Positions 55,121-63,488 of a stretch of DNA of 64,000 nucleotides are shown here, in pieces. How positions within the stretch are numbered: position 1 is the first letter of the stretch; each line of letters begins with the position of its first letter. The position numbers were made by a program, and so were the translations under genes. The stretch is from Vogesella indigofera (lineage in GTDB: Bacteria; Pseudomonadota; Gammaproteobacteria; Burkholderiales; Chromobacteriaceae). The notes beneath the pieces are model-generated. The model worked only from the letters and a program-made list of their open reading frames with translations, did not search any database and was not told the DNA's origin. Location: NCBI RefSeq assembly GCF_028548395.1, contig NZ_JAQQLA010000003.1, positions 248,001-312,000 on the forward strand. The letters are read 5' to 3'.

Positions 55121-56032
55121 ATGAATCAACGTGTTTCCCCCATTTCCGAGCGCGCCGGCGTGGCGCCGAGCTTCCTGCAGCTGCCGGCCGGCGCCTGGCC
55201 GGACCTGCTCAGTTTCTTGGTCGCACACTTCGCGCACATCCCCGCCGCGGTGTGGCGCGCGCGGCTGCAGAACGGCGAGGTGTTCGATCACCAGGGCCGC
55301 CCGCACCGCCTCGACAGCCCGTATCCGGCCAACCGCCGCATCTGGTATTACCGCGAGGTGCCGGACGAGGTGGCGGTGCCGTTTGCGGCCAAGGTACTGT
55401 ACCGCGACGAACGCTTGCTGGTCGCCGACAAGCCGCACTTTCTCGCCTGCATTCCCGGCGGCCGCCACCTGCGCGAGACGCTGCTCGGCCGCCTGCGCCG
55501 CGAGCTGGACTTGCCGCAGCTGACGCCGATCCACCGTCTCGACCGTGAAACCGCCGGCGTGATGCTGTTCTGCATCGATCCGGCGCACCGCGCCGCCTAC
55601 CAGGGCCTGTTCCAGACGCGCGAGGTGCGCAAGACCTACGAGGCGATCGCGCCGTGGCGCGACGATCTCGCGCTGCCGCTGGTACACCGCAGCCGCCTGC
55701 TGGAGCGCGACAACTGCTTCCGGATGCACGAGGTGGCGGGCGAGGCCAACAGCGAGACGCGCGTTGAGCTGATCGCCCGTGCCGGCGCACTGGCGCACTA
55801 CCGGCTGTCGCCGCTGACCGGGCGAAAGCACCAGCTGCGCGCGCACCTGACCGCGCTGAGCATCCCCATCGTCAACGACCCGTGGTATCCGGCGCTGCTG
55901 CCGGACAAGGCGGTGGACGATTTCAGCCAGCCGCTGCAATTGCTGGCGCGCAGCATCGCCTTCACCGACCCAGTGAGCGGCGAAGCGCGTCAGTTCAGCA
56001 GCGAACGCCGGCTGTTGCTGGCGCCGGACTGA
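55121..56032 (+). CDS. RluA-family pseudouridine synthase
   Basis: A 303-residue pseudouridine synthase. The catalytic aspartate is in PIHRLDRETAGVMLF. An N-terminal extension (residues ~1-85, starting SISERAGVAPS) distinguishes it from plain RluA. The C-terminal ALAHYRLSPLTGRKHQLRAHL is typical. It modifies uridines in rRNA or tRNA; the target position is not readable from sequence. It is divergent from the preceding gene. Confidence 0.9.
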   Translation: MNQRVSPISERAGVAPSFLQLPAGAWPDLLSFLVAHFAHIPAAVWRARLQNGEVFDHQGRPHRLDSPYPANRRIWYYREVPDEVAVPFAAKVLYRDERLLVADKPHFLACIPGGRHLRETLLGRLRRELDLPQLTPIHRLDRETAGVMLFCIDPAHRAAYQGLFQTREVRKTYEAIAPWRDDLALPLVHRSRLLERDNCFRMHEVAGEANSETRVELIARAGALAHYRLSPLTGRKHQLRAHLTALSIPIVNDPWYPALLPDKAVDDFSQPLQLLARSIAFTDPVSGEARQFSSERRLLLAPD

Positions 56033-56052
56033 GGTCGCGCCGTCTGGCCGTC

Positions 56053-56067
56053 AAAGGTTGGCCGCAA
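56053..56067 (+). repeat. Single dispersed word before a terminator
   Basis: AAAGGTTGGCCGCAA directly precedes the terminator of the pseudouridine synthase gene. Confidence 0.85.
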
Positions 56068-56069
56068 GC

Positions 56070-56099
56070 AAATGGCCCTGCGTGTGCAGGGCCATTTTT
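56070..56099 (+). terminator. Terminator of the pseudouridine synthase gene
   Basis: AAATGGCCCTGC and GCAGGGCCATTTTT form a perfect stem with loop GTGT and flanking A/T runs; usable from both convergent genes. Confidence 0.9.
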
Positions 56100-56114
56100 A
56101 TGCCAGCCGGAGGA

Positions 56115-56969
56115 TTAACCCTGGCTGTTCTCGCGGTATTCCACGCTGTGCCACGCCCCCTTGTCCACCGCCAGCGCCGCGGTCAGCCACGGCAGTGTGT
56201 CGTTCAGCGTCGCTTGCAGTGTCCACGGCGGGTTGACGATGAACATGCCGCTGCCGTGCATGCCGAAGCCTTCCTTCGACGGCGTGCGCACCGTCAGCGT
56301 CACGTCCAGCCAGCTCTGGCACGGCAGCGCCTTCAGCTGCGCCACCATGTCCTTGATCTCCGGCCGCTGCAGCAGCGGGTACCAGATGGCGTAGGCGCCG
56401 GTGGCGAAGCGCTTCAGCGATTCCTGCATCGCGTTCACCACTCGCTGGTAGTCGCCCTTGTCCTCGTACGGCGGATCGATCAGCACCAGCGCGCGGCGCG
56501 GCGGCGGCGGCAGGATGGATTTCAGCGCCTCGAAGCCGTTGTTTTTCTCCACCTTGATGCGGCGACCGGCGTCGGCGAAGCACTCGCCCAGCAGCTGGAA
56601 ATCGCTGGGGTGCAGCTCGAACAGGCGCAGCTTCTCGCTGCGGTTCATGGTCTCGGCGGCGAACCACGGCGAGCCGGGATAGTGGCGCAACTCACCGTCC
56701 GGGTTGATGCTGCGCACCACCTCCAGATAGCGCGCCACCGCCGGCGGCAGATCGTCGCGCTGCCACAGCCGCGCTACGCCATCGACGTATTCGGCGGTCT
56801 TGGTGGCGTAGCCCTCGGTCAGGCTGTAGGCACCGGCACCGGCGTGGGTGTCGATGTACCAGAACGGCTTATCCTTCTGGCCGAGGTAGTCGATGATCTG
56901 CACCTGGATCAGGTGTTTCAGCACGTCGGCGTGGTTGCCGGCGTGAAAGGCGTGGCGATAGCTAAGCAT
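56115..56969 (-). CDS. rlmJ: 23S rRNA adenine-2030 N6-methyltransferase
   Basis: A 284-residue RlmJ-type methyltransferase: MLSYRHAFHAGNHADVLKH at the start, then YIDTHAGAGAYSL (SAM site), RRALVLIDPPYEDKGDY with the DPPY catalytic motif and GSGMFIVNPPW. It methylates A2030 of 23S rRNA in E. coli. The start is placed at this family N-terminus. Confidence 0.94.
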   Translation of the reverse strand: MLSYRHAFHAGNHADVLKHLIQVQIIDYLGQKDKPFWYIDTHAGAGAYSLTEGYATKTAEYVDGVARLWQRDDLPPAVARYLEVVRSINPDGELRHYPGSPWFAAETMNRSEKLRLFELHPSDFQLLGECFADAGRRIKVEKNNGFEALKSILPPPPRRALVLIDPPYEDKGDYQRVVNAMQESLKRFATGAYAIWYPLLQRPEIKDMVAQLKALPCQSWLDVTLTVRTPSKEGFGMHGSGMFIVNPPWTLQATLNDTLPWLTAALAVDKGAWHSVEYRENSQG

Positions 56970-57030
56970 GGCGGTCGTTCGGACAAAATAGCCGCACATT
57001 GTAGCGCAAATCGCCGCCGATCCCGCGGCC

Positions 57031-57052
57031 TTGCGGCCAGGGTTGGCCGCAA
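57031..57052. repeat. Near-palindromic double dispersed word
   Basis: TTGCGGCCA and TGGCCGCAA flank GGGT at 57031-57052, between rlmJ and truC. The same arrangement is found at 24893-24913. Confidence 0.8.
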
Positions 57053-57067
57053 GACTGTCCCGTGGCG

Positions 57068-57829
57068 TCAGTCACTGCCAGCGCTGGCGTCGCCCAGCCA
57101 CGCCGCCGACAGTGCCTCGGCCCAGCCCAGCTCGTGCACTAGCCGCGCAAAGTCACCGCTAACGGGCGCGGTGATGGTCAGCGCCTCGCCGCTGTGCGGA
57201 TGGCGGATGCTCAGCTCCACCGCGTGCAGCAGCATGCGGCCAACGTTGAATTGCTGCTGGAAGAAGCGGTTGTGCACGCCCTTGCCATGGGTGGCATCGC
57301 CGATGATCGGGTGCGCGATGTGCTTTAGGTGACGGCGCAGCTGGTGGCGGCGGCCGGTTTCCGGCATCAGCTGCAGCAGCGCGTAGCGGCTTTGTGGATA
57401 GCGGTCCACGGCGTAGGGCAGGGTGCAGTGCGCCAGCGTGCGGTAGCGGGTGAACGCTGGCTGCGCATTCAGCTGCGCGTTGCCGTGCACGTACTCGCGC
57501 TCGTCCGGCTGGCGGGTGATGGCGTGGTCGATGTCGCCGCTGTCGGCCGGGTGGCCGCGCACCACCGCGAGGTAGGTCTTGGCCGGCTGTTTGGCGGCGA
57601 AATCCTGGTTCAGCAGCCGCGCGCTGTCGCTGTCCAGCGCGAACAGCAGCACGCCGCTGGTGCCGCGATCCAGCCGGTGCACCGGAAACACCTGCTGCCC
57701 GATCTGGTCGCGCAGCAATTGCACTGCGAAGCGGGTTTCGCGACGGTCGATCTCGCTGCGGTGCACCAGCAGGCCGGACGGCTTGTCGATGGCGATCAGG
57801 TGCTGGTCACGATAGAGGATGGTGAGCAT
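57068..57829 (-). CDS. truC: tRNA pseudouridine-65 synthase TruC
   Basis: A 253-residue RluA-superfamily enzyme. It begins LTILYRDQHLIAIDKPSGLLVHRSEID, has the catalytic motif PVHRLDRGTSGVLLF and the TruC-typical PETGRRHQLRRHLKHIAHPI with GDATHGKG. It modifies U65 of tRNA in E. coli. A dispersed-word copy (57234-57247) lies in its C-terminal part. Confidence 0.92.
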   Translation of the reverse strand: MLTILYRDQHLIAIDKPSGLLVHRSEIDRRETRFAVQLLRDQIGQQVFPVHRLDRGTSGVLLFALDSDSARLLNQDFAAKQPAKTYLAVVRGHPADSGDIDHAITRQPDEREYVHGNAQLNAQPAFTRYRTLAHCTLPYAVDRYPQSRYALLQLMPETGRRHQLRRHLKHIAHPIIGDATHGKGVHNRFFQQQFNVGRMLLHAVELSIRHPHSGEALTITAPVSGDFARLVHELGWAEALSAAWLGDASAGSD

Positions 57830-57977
57830 GGGCGGGGCCGGCGGCAAAAGCGCGCATTCTAACAGCGCCGCCGCGGCCACGCCGTGCCGATTGGCCGCCA
57901 CGCCGTGCACGCCGGTTTTCCATTTGGCATGGCATGTGCTATGGCTATAGTTCCCGCCGCCTGACAAGGACCCCACC

Positions 57978-59798
57978 ATGAGCGCCCGTCTGTCCACCGT
58001 TGCCCTGTCGCTGCTGCTGGCCGCCTGTGCCGCCACGCCGCCATCGTTCACCTACAGCCCGCTGCCACCGCAGCCGGAAGCCGCCTCCGGCTATCAGGAC
58101 AAGCCGGGCTGGGCCACCAGACAGTACGCGGTGGCCGCCGCCAACCCGCTGGCCACCGACGCCGGCCGCCAGGTGCTGGCCGCCGGCGGCAGCGCGCTGG
58201 ATGCTGCCATCGCGGTGCAGATGGTGCTGGGGCTGGTGGAGCCGCAAAGCAGCGGCATCGGCGGCGGCGCCTTCCTGCTGTACTACGACGGCAAGCAGGT
58301 CAGCGCCTATGACGGTCGCGAGACCGCACCGGCCGCCGCCGACGAGACGCTGTTCCTCGGCGCCGACGGCAAGCCGCTGGCATTCAACGATGCGGTGGTC
58401 GGCGGCCGCTCGGTCGGCGTGCCCGGCGTGGTGGCGATGCTGGAGCTGGCGCACCGCGAGCAGGGCAAGTTGCCGTGGACGGACCTGTTCCAGCCGGCGA
58501 TCCGCCTCGCCGAGCAGGGCTTCGCCATCAGCCCGCGGCTGCATACGCTGCTGAAGTCCGACGCCTTCCTGAAGCAGGACCCGGTGGCCGCCGCCTACTT
58601 CTATCAGGCCAGCGGCGAGCCGTATCCGGTCGGCCACCGGCTGCGCAACCAGCCCTATGCCGATGTGCTGCGCCAGATCGCCGAGCGCGGCAGCAAGGCG
58701 CTGCTGCAGGGCACGGTGGCGCAGGCCATCGTCGCCAAAGTGCAGGGACACGCGGCCAACCCCGGCAAGCTGACGCTGGCCGATCTCGCCGCCTACCGGC
58801 CGAAGAAGCGTGACGCGCTGTGCAGCGACTACCGCGCCGCCAGCCGCGACTACCGCCTGTGCGGCTTCCCGCCACCGAGCAGCGGCGCCATCGCTATCAG
58901 CCAGATCCTCGGCATATTGAACAACACCGCCGCCGCCGGCCTGCCGCTGTCCGCCGGCGCAGACGGCAAGCCGCTGCCATCGCCGCAGTGGCTGCACCTG
59001 TACAGCGAAGCGTCGCGGCTGGCGTTTGCCGATCGTGCCAAGTACGTCGGCGATCCGGACTTCGTGCCAGCGCCCGGCGGCAGCTGGCAGACCATGCTGG
59101 CGCCCGGCTACCTAGCGGCGCGGGCCAGGCTGATCGGCGACAACAGCATGAAGACGGCGCAACCGGGCCAGCCCGGCGCCATAGCGCTGGCGCTGGGCAT
59201 CGCCGCGCCGCAGCCGGAGTACGGCACCAGCCACATCAGCATCGTCGATGCCGACGGCCACGCGCTGAGCATGACCACCACCATCGAGGCGCAGTTCGGC
59301 GCGCGGCAGATGGTGAACCCGTCTGGCAAGGGTAGTGGCGGCTTCCTGCTCAATAACGAGCTGACCGACTTCAACTTCGCCCCCAACGACGCCGCCGGCC
59401 TGCCCACCGCCAACCGCGTGCAGCCGGGCAAGCGCCCGCGCAGCTCGATGAGCCCGACGCTGGTGTTCGACAAGGCCAGCGGCCAGTTGCTGATCAGCGG
59501 CGGCAGCCCCGGCGGCGCGCTGATCATCCACTACACCGCCAAGACGCTGTACGGCATGCTCAACTGGGGGCTGAACGCGCAGCAGGCGATCAACCTGCCC
59601 AACTTCGGCGCCACCGGCGCACCGACGCTGCTGGAAGAAAAACGCTTCCCGGCCGACACCGTGCAGTGGCTGCAGGCGCACGGGCATGAAGTGCGCGAAA
59701 CCGACATGACCAGCGGCCTGCAGGCCATCGGCCGCACGGCGGATGGCTACTTCGGCGGCGCCGACCCGCGCCGCGAAGGCGTGGTGATGGGGGAGTAG
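57978..59798 (+). CDS. ggt: Gamma-glutamyltransferase lipoprotein
   Basis: A 606-residue Ntn-hydrolase that cleaves glutathione and other gamma-glutamyl compounds outside the cytoplasm. A lipobox LAAC puts a lipid on Cys17. The large-subunit part has VGGRSVGVPGVVAMLELAH and the autoprocessing threonine is Thr417 in PEYGTSHISIVD, then the small subunit with RPRSSMSPTLVFD and SGGSPGGALI. Most Ggt enzymes are periplasmic; the lipoprotein form suggests anchoring. A terminator made of dispersed words follows. Confidence 0.93.
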   Translation: MSARLSTVALSLLLAACAATPPSFTYSPLPPQPEAASGYQDKPGWATRQYAVAAANPLATDAGRQVLAAGGSALDAAIAVQMVLGLVEPQSSGIGGGAFLLYYDGKQVSAYDGRETAPAAADETLFLGADGKPLAFNDAVVGGRSVGVPGVVAMLELAHREQGKLPWTDLFQPAIRLAEQGFAISPRLHTLLKSDAFLKQDPVAAAYFYQASGEPYPVGHRLRNQPYADVLRQIAERGSKALLQGTVAQAIVAKVQGHAANPGKLTLADLAAYRPKKRDALCSDYRAASRDYRLCGFPPPSSGAIAISQILGILNNTAAAGLPLSAGADGKPLPSPQWLHLYSEASRLAFADRAKYVGDPDFVPAPGGSWQTMLAPGYLAARARLIGDNSMKTAQPGQPGAIALALGIAAPQPEYGTSHISIVDADGHALSMTTTIEAQFGARQMVNPSGKGSGGFLLNNELTDFNFAPNDAAGLPTANRVQPGKRPRSSMSPTLVFDKASGQLLISGGSPGGALIIHYTAKTLYGMLNWGLNAQQAINLPNFGATGAPTLLEEKRFPADTVQWLQAHGHEVRETDMTSGLQAIGRTADGYFGGADPRREGVVMGE

Positions 59799-59828
59799 GG
59801 CGCAATCCCCGGAAAACTCAGCCAAACA

Positions 59829-59864
59829 AGCGGCCAACCCTAGGCAAGGTTGGCCGCTTTTTTT
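59829..59864 (+). terminator. Terminator of ggt built from dispersed words
   Basis: AGCGGCCAACCCT (59829-59841) and AAGGTTGGCCGCT (59846-59858) form a stem with one weak pair, followed by T7. It ends the ggt transcript. Confidence 0.88.
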
Positions 59865-59909
59865 GGGGGGTTGTTTTATGCGCTTGAAACCGGCGGGGGA
59901 GCATTTGTC

Positions 59910-60054
59910 GCCCGGATAAGGCGAAGCCGCATCCGGGGATTCACCAACGTTGGCCGCAAGGAAAAACGTGAGCGAAGGCGATGACCTCAATGCGCCACGG
60001 GATTGATTCTTGTGCGGTGGGCAAATCCCCGGATGCGCTTAGGCTTATCCGGGC
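59910..60054. repeat. REP-like inverted pair
   Basis: Arm 1 (59910-59941; GCCCGGATAAG and CATCCGGGGATT) faces arm 2 (60024-60054; AATCCCCGGATG and CTTATCCGGGC). Each arm is itself a small imperfect hairpin, as in REP/BIME elements. Confidence 0.75.
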
Positions 60055-60108
60055 TACTTGCTGCAAAAACCAAAACCGCACCAACGCGCCCATTCCTGTT
60101 GGCGCAAG

Positions 60109-60196
60109 CCGTGCACACTGTCGCCAGCCCGGAAACAAGCCGCCCTCTTTTGAGCGCAGCGGATGGGCGGCGCCGGGATGGCGGCGGTTTGCACGG
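60109..60196 (+). repeat. Long hairpin repeat, copy B
   Basis: Arms 60109-60126 and 60179-60196 pair over 18 positions with one mismatch and two U-G pairs if transcribed from the plus strand. The inner stem GCCGCCC/GGGCGGC and the downstream AAGGGGGAT/ATCCCCCTT hairpin match copy A at 25855-25942. Confidence 0.8.
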
Positions 60197-60317
60197 GAAT
60201 TCTTGCGCCTTCGGGAGAGCGGGGATTGAAAAGGGGGATGCGGTATCCCCCTTTCCCGCCGCCGCGCGGAAAGCGGCAGATAAAAAATATCCGCGTAGCG
60301 GATGCCCCAGACAAAAC

Positions 60318-60359
60318 AAGGTTGGCCGCAAACCTGTTACGGCTTGCGGCCAACCTTTT
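60318..60359. terminator. Inverted dispersed-word pair with U-run
   Basis: AAGGTTGGCCGCAA (60319-60332) and TTGCGGCCAACCTTTT (60344-60359) form a 14-bp stem with an 11-nt loop, ending in a U-run on the plus strand. Confidence 0.82.
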
Positions 60360-60458
60360 CATTCAATCGCGGTAACCGTTGGGCCTCGCAGGCTCAGCCC
60401 AACCTACTGTGCTTCCGATATCGACCCAAAGCAGTCGATGCCTTCATGAAAAAGCGGA

Positions 60459-60554
60459 TACTAACGTTGGAGGTAACGTGCAGCCGGAATGCCGCAGACA
60501 TGGAGGGAACCCAAAGCGCAGCTTTGGGCCGTCACGTTGACCGAAAGGTTATGC
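60459..60554 (-). other. attC recombination site of an integron cassette
   Basis: Read on the minus strand: R'' GCATAAC (60554-60548), L'' GGTCAACGTGAC (60542-60531), a variable centre with AAAGCTGCGCTTT, L' CACGTTACC (near 60480-60472) and R' GTTAGTA (60465-60459). L'' and L' pair except for one extra base (the C in GGTCAACG), the extrahelical base typical of attC. Length is about 96 bp. The stop codon of the cassette gene overlaps R'', as is usual. Confidence 0.92.
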
Positions 60555-60938
60555 ACCTGCGTCGATGGAGACAGTTTCTTTATTTGCATACGACCCCTCG
60601 TGCGTAATCAGATTAGGAATTGCCGAGATTTTAAGTGCCAAATTTTCAGTAATTGCGCACGATGGAATGGCTAAGCGCCTATAGCAGCGACTACTTTCAT
60701 TCCAATCAAATACATAAAGCCCTTGAGCTGCAAAGTCATCCCAGACGGTGAAGGTGCCAAAATTTGAGGACTCTAGTGAATCTGAAATTGCATCGTACGC
60801 CATGTGGTTCTCAATCACTATTTTTGGAATATCACCAAAGCCTGCCGTAGAGAACAACGCAATTGCGCCAAATTCATCTTTGGCGAACCAATCAAACTCT
60901 CGTCCTGTGAGATCAGCGTGTGACATGAAGTGGTGCAT
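60549..60938 (-). CDS. Integron cassette gene, product unknown
   Basis: About 129 residues, more AT-rich than the surroundings. The start is either the ATG inside the cassette's leading GTTATGC (60938, MHHFMSHADL) or the ATG at 60926 (MSHADLTGREFDWFAKDEFG). Longer frames to 61010 would leave the cassette. The sequence (FGAIALFSTAGFGDIPKIV, FTVWDDFAAQGLYVFDW, YRRLAIPS) looks like a small soluble protein, with no family recognised. No ribosome site is present, common for first cassettes. It ends within its own attC site. Confidence 0.82.
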   Translation of the reverse strand: MHHFMSHADLTGREFDWFAKDEFGAIALFSTAGFGDIPKIVIENHMAYDAISDSLESSNFGTFTVWDDFAAQGLYVFDWNESSRCYRRLAIPSCAITENLALKISAIPNLITHEGSYANKETVSIDAGA

Positions 60939-61043
60939 AACGTGAAATATACACCTTTGCAGGTGTATATTTGGTTTGTCTGTGTGTATAACTATGTATG
61001 ATATGCGCATTTATCATTGTTTTACAAGCCATTGGGGTTGCCA
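60939..61043. other. Candidate attI region
   Basis: Between the cassette junction and the integrase gene lies a ~100-nt AT-rich region with a perfect 11-bp inverted repeat AAATATACACC/GGTGTATATTT (60945-60955 and 60962-60972, 6-nt loop). The cassette joins at GTTATGC (60941-60935 on the minus strand). This position is where attI is expected. Confidence 0.7.
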
Positions 61044-62033
61044 ATGCCTGAAAGTACACAGCCGGATGGGACTGCCGCGCCACTCTTGCTCGATGTGTTG
61101 CGCGAGACGCTGCGAGTCAGGCATTACAGCCTGCGCACCGAGCAGCAATACGTCAATTGGGTACGGCGCTTTTTGCGCTTTCACCATCATCGGCACCCTC
61201 GCGAGATGGGGGCTGCGGAGGTCAGTAGCTTTCTCACCCATCTGGCTGTTGAAGGTCAGGTGTCTGCATCCACGCAAAATTAAGCATTGTCTGCGCTTCT
61301 GTTCCTCTATCGTGATGTGCTGATGCTGAACTTGCCCTGGCTAGATGAGGTTGTTCGGGCCAGACCGTCCAGGCATCTGCCAGTCGTTCTGACGCGACAG
61401 GAGGCCACGGCACTGTTGGCGCAGGTCGATGGGCTGTACGCGCTGCAGCTGCGTTTGCTATACGGCACCGGCATGCGGCTGATGGAGTGCATGCGCCTGC
61501 GGGTCAAAGACATCGACTTCGGGCGTGGCGAAATTCTGATCCGCGATGGCAAGGGGGCGAAAGACAGAGTGACAATGTTGCCTCAGAGCCTGGTGGCACC
61601 ACTACAGGCCCATCTGCAGCGGCGGCGCGCCATCCACGAGGCAGACTTGCAGGCCGGAATGGCTGATGTGTTTTTACCCGATGCGCTGGCACGAAAATAC
61701 CCGCATGCCGGGCAGGAATGGGGCTGGCAATATGTGTTTGTCACCACTGGTTATGTGCGCGACCCGCGCTCTGGCGCACAACGGCGGCACCATCAGGATG
61801 AAAAGCTACTGCAGCGAGCGATGAAGCGGGCGGTAACTGCTGCCGGGATTGCCAAGCTGGCCACACCGCATACGCTACGCCACAGCTTTGCCACCCATCT
61901 GCTTGAATCCGGCTACGATATTCGCACGGTGCAGGAGCTACTGGGCCACGCGGATGTCAGCACCACGATGATTTATACCCATGTACTGAACAAGGGAGGC
62001 TGGGGCGTGAGCAGTCCGCTGGATAGCCTGTGA
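61044..62033 (+). pseudogene. intI: Integron integrase IntI with one in-frame stop
   Basis: A 329-codon tyrosine recombinase frame. Codon 80 is TAA (61281-61283) where the family usually has Gln in a NQAL context; a single CAA-to-TAA change explains it. Everything else is intact: Arg145 ([17 protein letters not shown]), the IntI-specific extra domain ([19 protein letters not shown]), the [15 protein letters not shown] box, the LLGHAD motif and Tyr311 (MIYTHVL). Restart from TTG at 61287 would lack the N-terminal DNA-binding domain. It is divergent from the cassette, the standard integron layout. Recent inactivation, or low-level readthrough, is likely. Confidence 0.93.
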
Positions 62034-62313
62034 GCGCATTATTTGTCGTGCCGGAAGGCACGCGACGATATTCTAATGTCGGCTTTGCTGCAGCTAGCTG
62101 CCAATGACATCGATGTTATCGACAGGCAGCTTTGGCCGAGGATCTGCCGGAATACCCACCAGACCGGTAGTAGTGTCGCCTGAGCTGTCTCGGAAGCCCA
62201 TCATGAGCAATGGCTGCTTTCATACTGGAAAGCAGCCATTGCTGTCGCGGGCAAACAAGGGCGATTCAAAACGCAGTTACGAGCACCCTTCGCGTTGATG
62301 TATCGCACGCATC
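62034..62313. other. Gap after intI with a long perfect hairpin
   Basis: No gene recognised. A 16-bp perfect stem AGCAATGGCTGCTTTC/GAAAGCAGCCATTGCT (62206-62221 and 62228-62243, 6-nt loop) is the main feature. Confidence 0.55.
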
Positions 62314-63354
62314 TCAGAACTCCGTGACGACTGTCACGCCTGCAACTTCGAATTTGTCCATATTCATCAGCACATCAATCGACTGCTCAAGATTGATCGT
62401 CCGACCGATGAGCTTTTCCGGTGCCAACTTGCCCGATTTCATCATTGCAAACATGGCGTCATAGCGGTGTGCCTGCATGCCATGGCTGCCCAGGATTTCA
62501 AGTTCGTGCGCGATGACCTTGCTCATCGGAATGGCCGGGGTGCTGTGCTCTCCCAGCATGAGGCCGACCTGGACATGCTTGCCGCGTTTGCGCAAGTTGC
62601 TGACCGAATTGAAACAGGTGACAGGGTGCCCGAGTGCATCCAGGGACACATGCGCACCGCCCCGGGTGATTTCCAGCACGGCTTCGACCACGTTGGTCAC
62701 TTTTGCGGCGTTGACCGTGGCAACCGCACCGAGGGCGCGGGCGAGATCGAGCTTGTCTTCCGAAATATCAATGGCGATGACATTCGCGCCAATGGCATGG
62801 GCAATCATGATGGCGGACAGGCCGACGCCACCGCAGCCATGCACCGCTACCCACTGGCCGGCCGAGGTCTTGCCCTGATCCACCACCGCGCGGAATGAGG
62901 TGACAAAGCGGCACCCCAGGCTGGCCGCGGTGGCGAAGTCCAGCGTTTCCGGCAAGGACACCAGATTGATGTCCGCCTGATGAATCGACACGAACTCGGC
63001 AAATGATCCCCAGTGGGTGAAGCCGGGCTGAAACTGATGGTCGCAGACCTGATGGTTGCCGGAGTGGCATTCGGGGCAATGACCGCATCCGGCCACAAAC
63101 GGAACGGTGACCCGGTCGCCCACCCGCCATTTTGTCACCTGCTTGTCCACCGCCTCCACGACGCCCGAGAACTCATGCCCCGGTACATGGGGCAGGCGAA
63201 TGTCCGGGTCATGACCGACCCAGCCATGCCAGTCGCTGCGGCAAACACCGGTCGCCATGACCTTGATGACCACCCCGCCGGATTCCGGCGTCGGGTCAGG
63301 GACAGTCGTTAGTTGCGGCGGGGCAGCAAAGGATTCATAGACAACAGCTTTCAT
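62314..63354 (-). CDS. Zinc-dependent alcohol dehydrogenase
   Basis: A 346-residue medium-chain dehydrogenase. The catalytic zinc site has Cys in [11 protein letters not shown], the His-Glu pair in [11 protein letters not shown] and the structural zinc cysteines in [17 protein letters not shown]. The cofactor motif is [15 protein letters not shown]. It resembles class III-like or zinc-binding alcohol dehydrogenases of unknown substrate. It is divergent from an Lrp/AsnC-type regulator, likely its controller. Confidence 0.92.
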   Translation of the reverse strand: MKAVVYESFAAPPQLTTVPDPTPESGGVVIKVMATGVCRSDWHGWVGHDPDIRLPHVPGHEFSGVVEAVDKQVTKWRVGDRVTVPFVAGCGHCPECHSGNHQVCDHQFQPGFTHWGSFAEFVSIHQADINLVSLPETLDFATAASLGCRFVTSFRAVVDQGKTSAGQWVAVHGCGGVGLSAIMIAHAIGANVIAIDISEDKLDLARALGAVATVNAAKVTNVVEAVLEITRGGAHVSLDALGHPVTCFNSVSNLRKRGKHVQVGLMLGEHSTPAIPMSKVIAHELEILGSHGMQAHRYDAMFAMMKSGKLAPEKLIGRTINLEQSIDVLMNMDKFEVAGVTVVTEF

Positions 63355-63488
63355 GAGCGGCTCCTGTGTTGAAGTATCCCTTCATTGTGAAGCATTACCG
63401 TGAATTTACCTTTCTATTTGCTATTGGAATAACAGGGAATATGAAATAGCATTTCACCAGTGAAAACGGATTGAAAGGTTGTTTCGCC

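Larger units (their letters stand above)
59865..60458. other. 600-bp repeat-rich region next to the integron cassette
   Basis: No gene is supported. In order: a REP-like inverted pair (59910-59941 with 60024-60054); a dispersed word (59944-59959); the long hairpin repeat B (60109-60196); an inverted word pair (60318-60359); and a TTGGGCC/AGCCCAA hairpin (about 60379-60405). Much of this block repeats that at 25853-26190. Confidence 0.7.

Noticed and set aside
60976..61002. Possible LexA box in the intI upstream region (CTGT start)
   Set aside because: The second half-site ACAG is missing, so SOS control of this intI is not supported.
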